A stretch of 64,000 bases of DNA from Vibrio sp. HI00D65 (GTDB taxonomy: Bacteria; Pseudomonadota; Gammaproteobacteria; Enterobacterales; Vibrionaceae). Below, piece by piece: positions 18,366 to 27,817 of the stretch (position 1 is the stretch's first letter; each line of letters begins with the position of its first letter). The DNA lies in contig NZ_LWEH01000123.1 of NCBI RefSeq assembly GCF_001635455.1, forward strand, positions 1-64,000, read 5' to 3'. The position numbers and the translations under genes are program-made. The notes under the pieces were generated by a model. The model made no database searches and was not told the origin of the DNA. It worked only from the letters and a program-made list of their open reading frames with translations.

Positions 18366-19397
18366 ATGTCTAAAAAAGTGTCCATTACTATTCCCTCAAG
18401 TCAGGGGGAACAGACGTTTTACTTCGGTCGAAAAGCCGTACTCTTATGCATGACCTCCCTGCTCTCAGTACCAATTTTGATTGGTGGTGCGACCTACATG
18501 CACCTTGAGAGTAAAAACAAGCTGGCAGCACAAGCCGGTGATGCACAAGAGTTAATCGAAACTTTGATTGTTGAAAAAGAGCAGACTGAGTTTTTATACG
18601 CGGAACAAGTTGAAACCAACCATAACCTATCTCAAGCATTGACTGAGAAAGAAGGCACGATTCAGTTACTGGGTAAGCGCGTATTCGATGTGGAGTCCGT
18701 TCTTGGCCTGGCTGATGAAGAGTTACACACCGATGAAGTTTCATTAGAAGACCGTATTGATGCTGCGGCAGTCGATTCAGCGGTAAGAGCTACCATGTTC
18801 CGCTTAATTCCTAATGATAGCCCAATGGCTTATCAACGCATCTCGTCTTCCTATGGTCGCCGTACAAACCCAATTACAGGCAAACGCCACAACCATACTG
18901 GCATCGATTTAACCTGTAAGCGCGGTGAAGATATCTTAGCGCCAGCAGATGGCGTGATTGAAACGGTTCGTCCAAGCAAGAAAGGCTTCGGTAACTTTAT
19001 CACTATGCGCCATTCCTTTGGCTTCATGAGCTCTTATGCGCATCTGCAAAAATTCAAAGTTCGCAGCGGTCAGTTTGTCAGTAAAGGTGATGTGATTGCA
19101 AGTTGTGGTAACTCAGGTAACTCAACCGGACCACACCTGCATTATGAAGTACGCTTCCTTGGCCGCTCATTGAACCCTCAATACTTGATGGATTGGACAC
19201 CAGAGAACTTCAATTACGTTTTTGAAAAAGAAAAAAAGGTGAAATGGGGCCCACTGGTGCAACTGATAGATAACGTGGTTCGTTTGCAGATCAACCTAAC
19301 CAACGTACCTTACATCAGCTCTACTATCGATACGGTATCAAGCGAAGATAATCGAGCCTCGAGCGAGAATAACCAACAGCCTATCGTAACTAACTAG
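18366..19397 (+). CDS. M23-family metallopeptidase (LytM-type, membrane anchored)
   Basis: Predicted zinc endopeptidase cutting peptidoglycan cross-links. The 343 residues start with a cytoplasmic tail, a single TM segment (about 25-45) and a coiled-coil-like region (about 50-110). The M23 domain follows (about 160-275), with all metal ligands visible: His177 and Asp181 in HTGID, and HxH at 257-259 in HLHYE. The C-terminus after about 300 is low complexity. It lies 49 bp after the PilZ remnant and converges on tyrA. I do not assign it to a named Shy/Mep gene. Confidence 0.88.
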   Translation: MSKKVSITIPSSQGEQTFYFGRKAVLLCMTSLLSVPILIGGATYMHLESKNKLAAQAGDAQELIETLIVEKEQTEFLYAEQVETNHNLSQALTEKEGTIQLLGKRVFDVESVLGLADEELHTDEVSLEDRIDAAAVDSAVRATMFRLIPNDSPMAYQRISSSYGRRTNPITGKRHNHTGIDLTCKRGEDILAPADGVIETVRPSKKGFGNFITMRHSFGFMSSYAHLQKFKVRSGQFVSKGDVIASCGNSGNSTGPHLHYEVRFLGRSLNPQYLMDWTPENFNYVFEKEKKVKWGPLVQLIDNVVRLQINLTNVPYISSTIDTVSSEDNRASSENNQQPIVTN

Positions 19398-19477
19398 GGC
19401 GTGTGCGTTTAGCCTATGATGATCCAAAAGCATTTTACCTATAATAGGCCAAATGTATTACGAACACTCAATGCAAA

Positions 19478-19509
19478 CAAAAAGAGCGACCAAATGGTCG
19501 CTCTTTTTT
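19478..19509. terminator. Bidirectional terminator between the M23 gene and tyrA
   Basis: 11-bp stem AAAGAGCGACC/GGTCGCTCTTT (19481-19491, 19496-19506) with a 4-nt loop, A-run and T-run on either side. Confidence 0.9.
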
Positions 19510-19526
19510 ATATTCTTTCACTGCGA

Positions 19527-20654
19527 TCAACCACGATGAATCGAGTCATGTGCTTGTTTTAAAAGACTTTGACTCTCTTGCAAGAATTGCTGTGAGTAGT
19601 CACCAAACCAGTCACTCACCTGGTTAAAACCCTCAACGAACTTGGCTTTATCTTTTCCATCTAAGATCTCAAGAGCTTCACCAAAACAACGATGGAAGCG
19701 TCGAATCATCTCTATGTTCTCATCTGAAGAGAGAATGATGTCACCGTACAAGTTCGGGTCTTGAGCAAACAGACGACCAACCATCGCAATCTCTAGACGA
19801 TAGATTGGAGAGCTAAGCTTCAGAAGCTGGTCAATGTTCGGGTTCTCTTTGCTTAGGTGTAGGCCGTAAGCAAAAGAAGTAAAGTGGCGAAGTGCTTGAA
19901 TCAGAGTCATGCCGTGGTCGTGCTCAGCAGCGTCCATCTGGCATAGGCTTGCGCCCCAGATACTAAATTGTTCCAGTAACCATTGGTAGCTTTCAGAGCC
20001 ACGCCCATCACTGTAAACAATTACCTGCTTCGCTAGGCTTGGTACATCAGGGCCAAACATAGGGTGTAGACCAACAACAGGACCCTGGTGCATGCTCATC
20101 ATTGCTTGCAGCGGTTTTGATTTTATCGATGTTAAATCACAAAGAATACAATCACTTGGCAGATTACCAAGTTTCGCGATCACACCTTCTGTTAAGTGAA
20201 TTGGAACGGTAACAACCACAAGACCTGCGTTATCTAGGATTTCATCGGCTCTATCCCAATCTTGGCTACCAAGGACTTTCACTTCATAGCCAGAGAGCTT
20301 AAACATTCGGCCAAATAAGCCACCAAGCTGACCATTACCACCAACGATAACCACTGAACGCAATTCTGGGTTGAGACACTTAAAACCAGAGTCTTTTTCG
20401 CTGGCATAAGATTCACGCATAGTTCGACGCAAAACATCTTCGATGAGCTGTGGTGGAACCCCTATTTTTTCGGCTTCTTGACGACGAGACGCCAACATTG
20501 CCGCTTCACGCTCCGGCACATAAATAGGTAATCCATGTTCACTTTTCACTTCACCAACTTTCTCAACAAGAGCAAGTCGCTGAGCCAGTAAATCCAGCAT
20601 TTGTTTATCGACAGCATCGATCTGGTCGCGTAATTCGTTCAGTTCAACGGCCAT
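19527..20654 (-). CDS. tyrA: Bifunctional chorismate mutase / prephenate dehydrogenase (T-protein)
   Basis: Makes 4-hydroxyphenylpyruvate from chorismate with NAD, for tyrosine. I begin at ATG 20654 (375 residues), preceded by AAGGAA; the longer frame to 20705 lacks support. AroQ-type chorismate mutase at about 1-90, then a Rossmann dehydrogenase beginning at the GGNGQLGGLFG motif (about 105), and the LHPMFGPD segment. It is the second gene of the aroF-tyrA operon, about 100 bp after aroF, and should share its TyrR control. Confidence 0.96.
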   Translation of the reverse strand: MAVELNELRDQIDAVDKQMLDLLAQRLALVEKVGEVKSEHGLPIYVPEREAAMLASRRQEAEKIGVPPQLIEDVLRRTMRESYASEKDSGFKCLNPELRSVVIVGGNGQLGGLFGRMFKLSGYEVKVLGSQDWDRADEILDNAGLVVVTVPIHLTEGVIAKLGNLPSDCILCDLTSIKSKPLQAMMSMHQGPVVGLHPMFGPDVPSLAKQVIVYSDGRGSESYQWLLEQFSIWGASLCQMDAAEHDHGMTLIQALRHFTSFAYGLHLSKENPNIDQLLKLSSPIYRLEIAMVGRLFAQDPNLYGDIILSSDENIEMIRRFHRCFGEALEILDGKDKAKFVEGFNQVSDWFGDYSQQFLQESQSLLKQAHDSIHRG

Positions 20655-20755
20655 TTTATTCCTTACTAATCTATAAGCCCGTACCAACGCCGATCTCGTT
20701 AGCAACAGATCTTAAAGTGCCCCATTAGATGAGGCGCTTAACTTTTAAACTCTGA

Positions 20756-21829
20756 CTAACCTTTCAAACGGTTCTCTAAGAACGGGACGAGTTCCGTATG
20801 TGCATGTTTCAATAGTGCCTCAGTTGTGTCCCAATTGATACACGCGTCGGTAATTGAAACACCGTATTTCATCTCATTGAGAGGTATATCAGAAGATTGG
20901 TTACCTTCGTTGATATGACTTTCAATCATAAGGCCGATGATCGACTTGTTACCTTCACGAATTTGGTGAATCACATCTTCAGCAACCAGAGGTTGGCGGC
21001 GGAAATCTTTGCGAGAGTTAGCATGGCTACAATCAACCATCAGTGCAGCTTCTAAACCTGATTTACCAAGCTCTTGCTCACATTCGTGTACCGATACTGA
21101 ATCGTAGTTCGTTTGCTTACCGCCACGTAAAATAACATGGCCGTTTGGGTTACCTTGAGTAGTTAATAGTGCAACTTGACCTTCACGGCTGATACCCATG
21201 AAACGGTGGCTAGAAGAAGCTGCCTGCATCGCATTGATTGCGGTACCTAGATTGCCATCTGTACCATTCTTAAAGCCGATTGGCATTGAAAGACCACTTG
21301 CCATTTCACGGTGAGTTTGTGATTCCGTTGTACGTGCGCCGATCGCCGCCCAGCTGAATGTATCTGCTAGGTATTGCGGGCTGATTGGGTCTAGAGCTTC
21401 TGTTGCCAGTGGAATTTCCATCTCAGCAAGTTCAACCAGTAGTTCACGACCTACATGCAAACCATGTTCAATGTCGAAAGTACCGTCCAGATGAGGGTCG
21501 TTGATTAAACCTTTCCAACCCACTGTAGTACGAGGCTTTTCAAAGTAAACACGCATAACAATATACAGTTGATCGCTAAGTTGCTCAGATAAAGCTTTTA
21601 GGCGTTTCGCGTACTCTTTTGCCGCTTCAACATCATGAATAGAACACGGGCCACATACAACCAGCATGCGGTGGTCTTTCTTATGGATGATGTTTGCGAT
21701 AGTTTGACGAGACTCTTGAATGAAACGACGAGCATTATCACTCAAAGGCAGTTTTGTTTTTAACTCCTCAGGAGTAATCAGTACCTGTTCGTCGATAATA
21801 TTGACATTGCTTAATTCACTTTTCTGCAT
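20756..21829 (-). CDS. aroF: 3-deoxy-7-phosphoheptulonate synthase (DAHP synthase), AroF type
   Basis: First enzyme of the shikimate pathway: condenses PEP and erythrose-4-phosphate. The 357-residue class I enzyme shows VVCGPCSIHD, KPRTTVGWKGL, GARTTESQTHREMASGL and DCSHANSRK. Coupling with tyrA and the TyrR box upstream point to the tyrosine-regulated isozyme. Exact feedback specificity cannot be read from the sequence. Confidence 0.93.
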   Translation of the reverse strand: MQKSELSNVNIIDEQVLITPEELKTKLPLSDNARRFIQESRQTIANIIHKKDHRMLVVCGPCSIHDVEAAKEYAKRLKALSEQLSDQLYIVMRVYFEKPRTTVGWKGLINDPHLDGTFDIEHGLHVGRELLVELAEMEIPLATEALDPISPQYLADTFSWAAIGARTTESQTHREMASGLSMPIGFKNGTDGNLGTAINAMQAASSSHRFMGISREGQVALLTTQGNPNGHVILRGGKQTNYDSVSVHECEQELGKSGLEAALMVDCSHANSRKDFRRQPLVAEDVIHQIREGNKSIIGLMIESHINEGNQSSDIPLNEMKYGVSITDACINWDTTEALLKHAHTELVPFLENRLKG

Positions 21830-21923
21830 AACTCAACCTGTATATCTAATTTTACACCCAACATTTCCATTTGGGTTAACAATCTTTAAAAAACACAATA
21901 ACAGCTACAAAAACGATTACAAG

Positions 21924-21964
21924 CGTAAACAATAAAAAACATTTTACGTAAACTTTTATTTACA
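21924..21964 (-). promoter_or_regulatory. TyrR boxes upstream of aroF-tyrA
   Basis: A strong box CGTAAA-CTTTTA-TTTACA (21947-21964) matches TGTAAA-N6-TTTACA at 11 of 12 fixed positions. A weaker candidate (21924-21941, about 8 of 12) lies exactly 23 bp away, the spacing of paired strong/weak TyrR boxes in E. coli. They sit about 95-135 bp before the aroF start. Confidence 0.75.
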
Positions 21965-22021
21965 CTTAAGTTTTGAGTCGTTTTGATTAGATTTCTGGCT
22001 TAAACCACAGTCAATAGAAAC

Positions 22022-22055
22022 AAAAAAGGCGATATTTCTCATATCGCCTTCTTTA
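22022..22055 (-). terminator. nagZ terminator
   Basis: 10-bp stem AAGGCGATAT/ATATCGCCTT (22026-22035, 22041-22050) with a 5-nt loop and, on the minus strand, a six-T tract. Confidence 0.88.
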
Positions 22056-22076
22056 AATTTGTTGAGTGTTTATTTA

Positions 22077-23066
22077 TCACTCATCGTTTAGCATTCGTTT
22101 AATCTGCTCCGAAGCCTCTTTCCATCCGGCATCAGAGTGAAGAGTCGGTAAATCAAAGTTGTGTTTTTTAAGCAATGAGTTGGCTAAAGACACCTCTTGA
22201 ATCGCTAAGTGATCAAGAGCCTCAATTTGTGCATCTCGTTTATTACACATCAACACCATGTCACAACCCGCATTCAAAGCTGCTTTTGCTCTGTCGGCAG
22301 GTCCGCCCATAATCGCAGCGCCTTCCATCGTTAAATCATCAGAGAAGATCAGGCCTTTAAAGCCCAGTTTTTGTCTCAATACTTTCTGTAACCAATATTG
22401 AGAGCCACTTGCTGGTTGGTCATCGTAATGAGAGAAAACCACGTGCGCAGGCATCATCGCATCTAATATTCCCACTTCAATTTGCGCCTTAAAAATCGCC
22501 ATATCAGTTTCAAAGATATCGTCTCGAGGGTCGTAAGGGGTTTCAAGGTGCGAATCGGCTATCACACCACCATGACCAGGGAAGTGCTTTCCAGTTGTCG
22601 CCATACCAATGGACTTCATGCCTTTGATGAATGCACTACTGTGACGAACGATGGTATCGATATCTTCACCAAATGCTCGGTTACCAATCGCTTTACATTG
22701 ATGACCTTTATCTAATACTGGTGCAAAACTTAGATCGATATCGTGAGCAATCAGCTCCGCTGCCATCAACCAGCCTGCTTGTTCTGCTAATTGTTCACCA
22801 TTGTTGTGAGTCGCGAACTCTTGAGCGGCAGGAATAGTAGAAAAACCATCGCGAAAACGCTGTACTCGTCCACCTTCTTGGTCAACACCAATTAAAATAG
22901 GACGCTTAGCCGCTTTGCGAATCTCTTTATTTAATGCCGATAGCTGCTTGCTATCGTGGTAGTTTCTAGCAAATAAAATGAGACCACCAACGGTTGGGTG
23001 CTCTAAAATTTCTTTGTCTTCCGCAGTCAGTTCGTAGCCTGCAACATCAACCCACAAAGGTCCCAT
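22077..23066 (-). CDS. nagZ: Beta-N-acetylhexosaminidase NagZ
   Basis: Cytoplasmic family-3 glycosidase that removes GlcNAc from GlcNAc-anhydroMurNAc-peptides taken up during wall recycling. The 329 residues include [11 protein letters not shown], the KHFPGHG motif with catalytic-loop His followed by DSHLETP, and the nucleophile Asp in FSDDLTMEG. No signal peptide, as expected. It is divergent from anmK by 100 bp, so the three recycling genes are clustered. Confidence 0.96.
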   Translation of the reverse strand: MGPLWVDVAGYELTAEDKEILEHPTVGGLILFARNYHDSKQLSALNKEIRKAAKRPILIGVDQEGGRVQRFRDGFSTIPAAQEFATHNNGEQLAEQAGWLMAAELIAHDIDLSFAPVLDKGHQCKAIGNRAFGEDIDTIVRHSSAFIKGMKSIGMATTGKHFPGHGGVIADSHLETPYDPRDDIFETDMAIFKAQIEVGILDAMMPAHVVFSHYDDQPASGSQYWLQKVLRQKLGFKGLIFSDDLTMEGAAIMGGPADRAKAALNAGCDMVLMCNKRDAQIEALDHLAIQEVSLANSLLKKHNFDLPTLHSDAGWKEASEQIKRMLNDE

Positions 23067-23166
23067 ATTTATCCCTTATTTAACCTAATTTCATAAACTT
23101 CCCGAGATTATTCTCTTTAAATTTGCTTTACAATGTTTTTAAACCAATCTGTGGAAGGCTTTAGAA

Positions 23167-24303
23167 ATGCAGTGTAAGAGCGTAGAGTTAAATCATAAAG
23201 AACTGTATATCGGCGTGATGTCGGGCACGAGTATGGACGGCGTTGATACGGCACTGGTGTCGATAGAAGACAACCGGATCACACTGCTTGCTAATGATGA
23301 GTTTCCAATGCCAAAGCAACTCAAAACACGCTTGCTGGATATATGTATTGGTCAGAAAACTGACTTGATTGCCATTGGTGAGCTCGACCACCAGCTTGGC
23401 CACCTATTTGCTGATGCCGTTCTACAGCTTCTCGCCAAGTCAGAGACTCCAGCATCCGCTGTCACTGCAATTGGCAATCACGGTCAAACGGTATTCCACC
23501 AACCAACAGGCGACTCTCCCTTTACCATGCAGTTAGGCGATGCCAACGTTATTGCCGCTAAAACCGAGATTCAAACCGTCGCTGATTTCAGACGTAAAGA
23601 CATGGCGCTTGGTGGACAAGGTGCACCACTGGTCCCCGCTTTTCACCATACTATTTTTCAGCCGCAAGAGAGCTCAGTTGTGGTGCTGAACATTGGTGGC
23701 ATATCGAATATTTCAGTACTGCGCCCCAATCAACCAACACTTGGTTATGATACTGGCCCTGGCAATATGTTGATGGACGCTTGGGTAGACAAGCACACAG
23801 GTGAAAAATTTGACCGCGACGCTCAGTTCGCACTTCAAGGCCAGAACAATCAAGCCTTATTAAAACAACTACTGGAAGAGTCTTATTTATCTCTAACACC
23901 ACCGAAAAGTACAGGTAGAGAGCTATTCAACCTGCCTTGGTTAGAGCAACAATTAACAGAATGTAATGACATCTCAGTACAAGATGTCCAACGCACGCTT
24001 TGCGAATACACGGCTTTGACGATAGCCAATGAAGTCGAGGCTTACCGCTTAGGCAGCGCACCAGCATTGTATGTATGTGGTGGTGGAGTTAGAAACCCGC
24101 TATTGATGAAGAGGCTGTCTGAGCTTCTACCAAGCTGGGAGGTTGCCTCAACCACCAGCAAAGGTGTAAACGCTGACTATATGGAAGCCATGGCTTTTGC
24201 TTGGCTTGCTCAGCGTCATGTTCATCAACTACCAAGTAATTTACCAGAAGTGACTGGTGCAAGCAGAGCTGCCTCTCTAGGCGTTCTATACAGTGCTAAC
24301 TAA
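23167..24303 (+). CDS. anmK: Anhydro-N-acetylmuramic acid kinase AnmK
   Basis: Phosphorylates and opens 1,6-anhydroMurNAc to MurNAc-6-phosphate using ATP. The 378 residues show the N-terminal GVMSGTSMDGVD phosphate loop, the AIGNHGQTVFH and GYDTGPGNMLMD motifs, and CGGGVRNP near the C-terminus. It is followed 31 bp later by murQ, whose substrate is the AnmK product. Confidence 0.96.
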   Translation: MQCKSVELNHKELYIGVMSGTSMDGVDTALVSIEDNRITLLANDEFPMPKQLKTRLLDICIGQKTDLIAIGELDHQLGHLFADAVLQLLAKSETPASAVTAIGNHGQTVFHQPTGDSPFTMQLGDANVIAAKTEIQTVADFRRKDMALGGQGAPLVPAFHHTIFQPQESSVVVLNIGGISNISVLRPNQPTLGYDTGPGNMLMDAWVDKHTGEKFDRDAQFALQGQNNQALLKQLLEESYLSLTPPKSTGRELFNLPWLEQQLTECNDISVQDVQRTLCEYTALTIANEVEAYRLGSAPALYVCGGGVRNPLLMKRLSELLPSWEVASTTSKGVNADYMEAMAFAWLAQRHVHQLPSNLPEVTGASRAASLGVLYSAN

Positions 24304-24313
24304 ACCATTTTAG

Positions 24314-25255
<942 letters not shown>

Positions 25256-25294
25256 ATGTCGGATTAATCTCCGATGCTGATGAAAGCGTGAGAC

Positions 25295-25331
25295 AAAAAA
25301 CCAGTACGCATAAGGTACTGGTTTTTTTTTA
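25295..25331 (+). terminator. murQ terminator
   Basis: Stem CCAGTAC/GTACTGG (25301-25307, 25315-25321) extended by A/T runs, with a nine-T tract. Confidence 0.9.
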
Positions 25332-25381
25332 ATTTAAGCTTGATGATTCCGCTTAAGAGATGTGACTAATCACGAGCGAGG

Positions 25382-25732
25382 TTAGTGGTCGTTTGAAAAC
25401 TCATCCCAGCCACGTTGCCACTCCATTCGGAAACGCTGGGCATCTTCGGTCCCAGAACAAACACCTTCATACACCTGACCTGATAAGCCAATCTGATAAG
25501 CGTGGTTCGAGTTACAATATTCAGTCACACCGACTTGATAACCTTCGTTGTAGCTTGCTTGGTCAACGGCACCCAGCTCTGCCATCTTTGAATATGAGCG
25601 TTGAGTGTTGCCTTTAATACCATCACGGTAGCCAATCTCTTGCCAGTTACCTTCTGCCGCTAAGTCTTGAACATTGGCGCTGCATCCTGCAAGGCTAAAT
25701 GCTACGGCGAATAGTGCTATTATCTTTTTCAT
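25382..25732 (-). CDS. Small DUF2799-type lipoprotein
   Basis: A 116-residue protein with a clear lipoprotein signal: hydrophobic stretch, then lipobox LAGC with Cys17. The mature part carries repeats of the pattern YxxGxxxG (GYRDGIKG, YNEGYQVG, YQIGLSG), as in DUF2799 proteins. Function unknown; likely envelope. It is divergent from the cstA gene, and its promoter must lie within or beside the repeat array at 25755-25983. Confidence 0.75.
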   Translation of the reverse strand: MKKIIALFAVAFSLAGCSANVQDLAAEGNWQEIGYRDGIKGNTQRSYSKMAELGAVDQASYNEGYQVGVTEYCNSNHAYQIGLSGQVYEGVCSGTEDAQRFRMEWQRGWDEFSNDH

Positions 25733-25754
25733 TTCAATCCTTTATATTTCCCTA

Positions 25755-25983
25755 GCCACTTCTAAATGAAGCTTTACCTCTGTTAGTAATTCTCCGCTGA
25801 ACGGGGGCTGATGTCCACTAATCTCTGTTATCTACCGTTGATCTTTATTGCGCGCCATTTAATACTCCCCATCGACCACTTAACAGAAGCACGATACTTC
25901 TCAACACTTCTACCCCACCACTCAACAAAGGTCACAAACCACTAAACCAGTTATAACACCACTTAATTAGCTATTCGACCACT
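25755..25983 (+). promoter_or_regulatory. Phased ACC(A/G)CT-like repeat array upstream of cstA (candidate BtsR/LytTR sites)
   Basis: Five perfect ACCACT copies start at 25875, 25917, 25938, 25958 and 25978. Degenerate copies fill the same register at 25755 (gCCACT), 25776 (ACCtCT), 25793 (tCCGCT), 25814 (tCCACT), 25834 (ACCGtT), 25854 (gCCAtT) and 25896 (ACttCT). The steps are 20-21 bp apart from one of 17, i.e. two helical turns. E. coli BtsR (YehT) binds direct repeats of ACC(A/G)CT at its transporter promoter, and a BtsSR-type pair lies downstream of this transporter. The last copy ends 37 bp before a -10-like TAATAT (26021-26026) that has no good -35, as for an activator-dependent promoter. 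The repeats are seen; the binding is inferred. Confidence 0.65.
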
Positions 25984-26065
25984 CGCTCCAGTAGCGGAAG
26001 TTTCTTTTCATACACTCCTCTAATATACACCCTGACTTAATTAATACATTCAGGGATAATAAATT

Positions 26066-27553
26066 ATGATGTGGTTTCTTACCTGTGTCGCAGCACTCAT
26101 TGGTGGCTACTTTATTTACGGTACCTTTATCGAGAAGATTTTCGGTATCAATGAAAAGCGCCAAACACCCGCTCACACTAAGCAAGACGGTGTGGACTAC
26201 GTTCCAATGTCGACTCCAAAGGTTTACCTAGTTCAACTGCTTAACATTGCAGGTGTAGGTCCAATCTTTGGTCCTATCATGGGTGCCCTATACGGCCCAG
26301 CAGCAATGCTATGGATCGTGCTAGGTTGTATCTTCGCAGGTGCAGTACACGACTACTTCTCAGGTATGTTATCCATCCGTAATGGCGGTGCTTCGGTTCC
26401 AACCATCACTGGACGTTACCTAGGCAATGGTGCAAAACACTTTATGAATATCTTTGCCATTGTTCTACTGCTTCTAGTTGGTGTGGTATTCGTTTCTGCC
26501 CCAGCAGGCATGATCACGAACCTAGTGAACGACCAAACTGATTTCGCGATGTCTGCAACGACTATGGTTGTTGTTATCTTTGCTTACTACATCATCGCAA
26601 CGATTGTCCCTGTCGATAAAATCATTGGTCGCTTCTACCCACTGTTCGGTGCTCTGCTTATCTTCATGTCGGTAGGTCTAATCACCGCAATTGGTTTCTC
26701 TGATGAGCACCAAATCATGGGTGGCTTTGAGATCAGCGACATGTTCACCAACATGAACCCTAACGATCTACCACTATGGCCTGCTCTATTCATCACTATC
26801 GCTTGTGGTGCAATATCTGGCTTCCACGCTACTCAGTCACCACTGATGGCGCGTTGTATGGAAAATGAGAAGAACGGTCGCTTCGTATTCTACGGTGCAA
26901 TGATTGGTGAAGGCATCATCGCTCTTATCTGGTGTGCACTTGCACTATCGTTCTTCGGTTCAGTGGAGTCTCTATCTGAAGCGGTAGCAAACGGCGGTCC
27001 AGGTAACGTTGTATACAGCGCTTCATTTGGCCTACTAGGTGTATTCGGCGGCATCCTTGCTTTCCTAGGTGTGGTTATCCTACCAATCACATCTGGTGAT
27101 ACTGCATTCCGCTCAAGCCGTCTAATCCTTGCTGAATACTTCAACATGGAACAGAAGACACTGCGTAACCGCCTACTAATGGCTCTACCACTGTTCGTTA
27201 TCGGTGGCATCCTGACTCAAGTAGACTTCGGTATCATCTGGCGCTACTTCGGTTTCGCTAACCAATCAACAGCAGTAATGATGTTGTGGACAGCGTCAGC
27301 TTACCTACTACGTCACAACAAACTGCACTGGGTAACGACGGTTCCAGCTATCTTCATGACGTCTGTGTGTATCACATTCATCCTGAACAACAGCCAACTT
27401 GGTTTCGGCCTACCTATGCAAGTCTCAACTATCGTTGGTGTGATTAGTGCGTTGGGTGTTGCGGCTTACGTAATCAAGATTTCTAAAGGCAAAGGCGAAA
27501 CTGACCTTGCTAATGAAGAAAAAGAAGCAAAAGGCGAGACCAAAACAGCCTAG
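26066..27553 (+). CDS. cstA: CstA/BtsT-family pyruvate or peptide transporter (carbon starvation protein A)
   Basis: Multi-pass inner-membrane protein of the carbon-starvation CstA family (pyruvate/H+ symport in E. coli BtsT and CstA). At 495 residues it is the short form of the family (E. coli CstA and BtsT are about 700). The N-terminal CstA block GVGPIFGPIMGALYGP, the AVHDYFSGMLS segment and the FHATQSP motif are present, with about 12-14 hydrophobic helices and a charged C-terminal tail. Codon use is that of a highly expressed gene. Following genes encode a BtsSR-type two-component system, which probably controls it. Confidence 0.9.
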   Translation: MMWFLTCVAALIGGYFIYGTFIEKIFGINEKRQTPAHTKQDGVDYVPMSTPKVYLVQLLNIAGVGPIFGPIMGALYGPAAMLWIVLGCIFAGAVHDYFSGMLSIRNGGASVPTITGRYLGNGAKHFMNIFAIVLLLLVGVVFVSAPAGMITNLVNDQTDFAMSATTMVVVIFAYYIIATIVPVDKIIGRFYPLFGALLIFMSVGLITAIGFSDEHQIMGGFEISDMFTNMNPNDLPLWPALFITIACGAISGFHATQSPLMARCMENEKNGRFVFYGAMIGEGIIALIWCALALSFFGSVESLSEAVANGGPGNVVYSASFGLLGVFGGILAFLGVVILPITSGDTAFRSSRLILAEYFNMEQKTLRNRLLMALPLFVIGGILTQVDFGIIWRYFGFANQSTAVMMLWTASAYLLRHNKLHWVTTVPAIFMTSVCITFILNNSQLGFGLPMQVSTIVGVISALGVAAYVIKISKGKGETDLANEEKEAKGETKTA

Positions 27554-27659
27554 TTCTTAGACTCTTTGCAAAAGAGACCAGTCTTCATAGAAAGACAAGA
27601 ACAACCAAACACAACTTCGCTTGTTCCGGCAATCACTTAGTGATTCATGGATATTAAGA

Positions 27660-27692
27660 CTAAAGCCCATCCCCTGTGATGGGCTTTATTGT
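27660..27692 (+). terminator. cstA terminator
   Basis: 10-bp stem AAAGCCCATC/GATGGGCTTT (27662-27671, 27678-27687) with a 6-nt loop; only a short T-run follows. Confidence 0.75.
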
Positions 27693-27817
27693 CTGTACTG
27701 GTTAAGCAAGAAAGTGAGAAGCGCTAATCGCTCGAGAAAAGCCTTACAAACAAAAGCAAAACTACCCTTACCACACAATGAGCTTTACACTTAACAAGCG
27801 TCTCGATAGGTGAAAAT

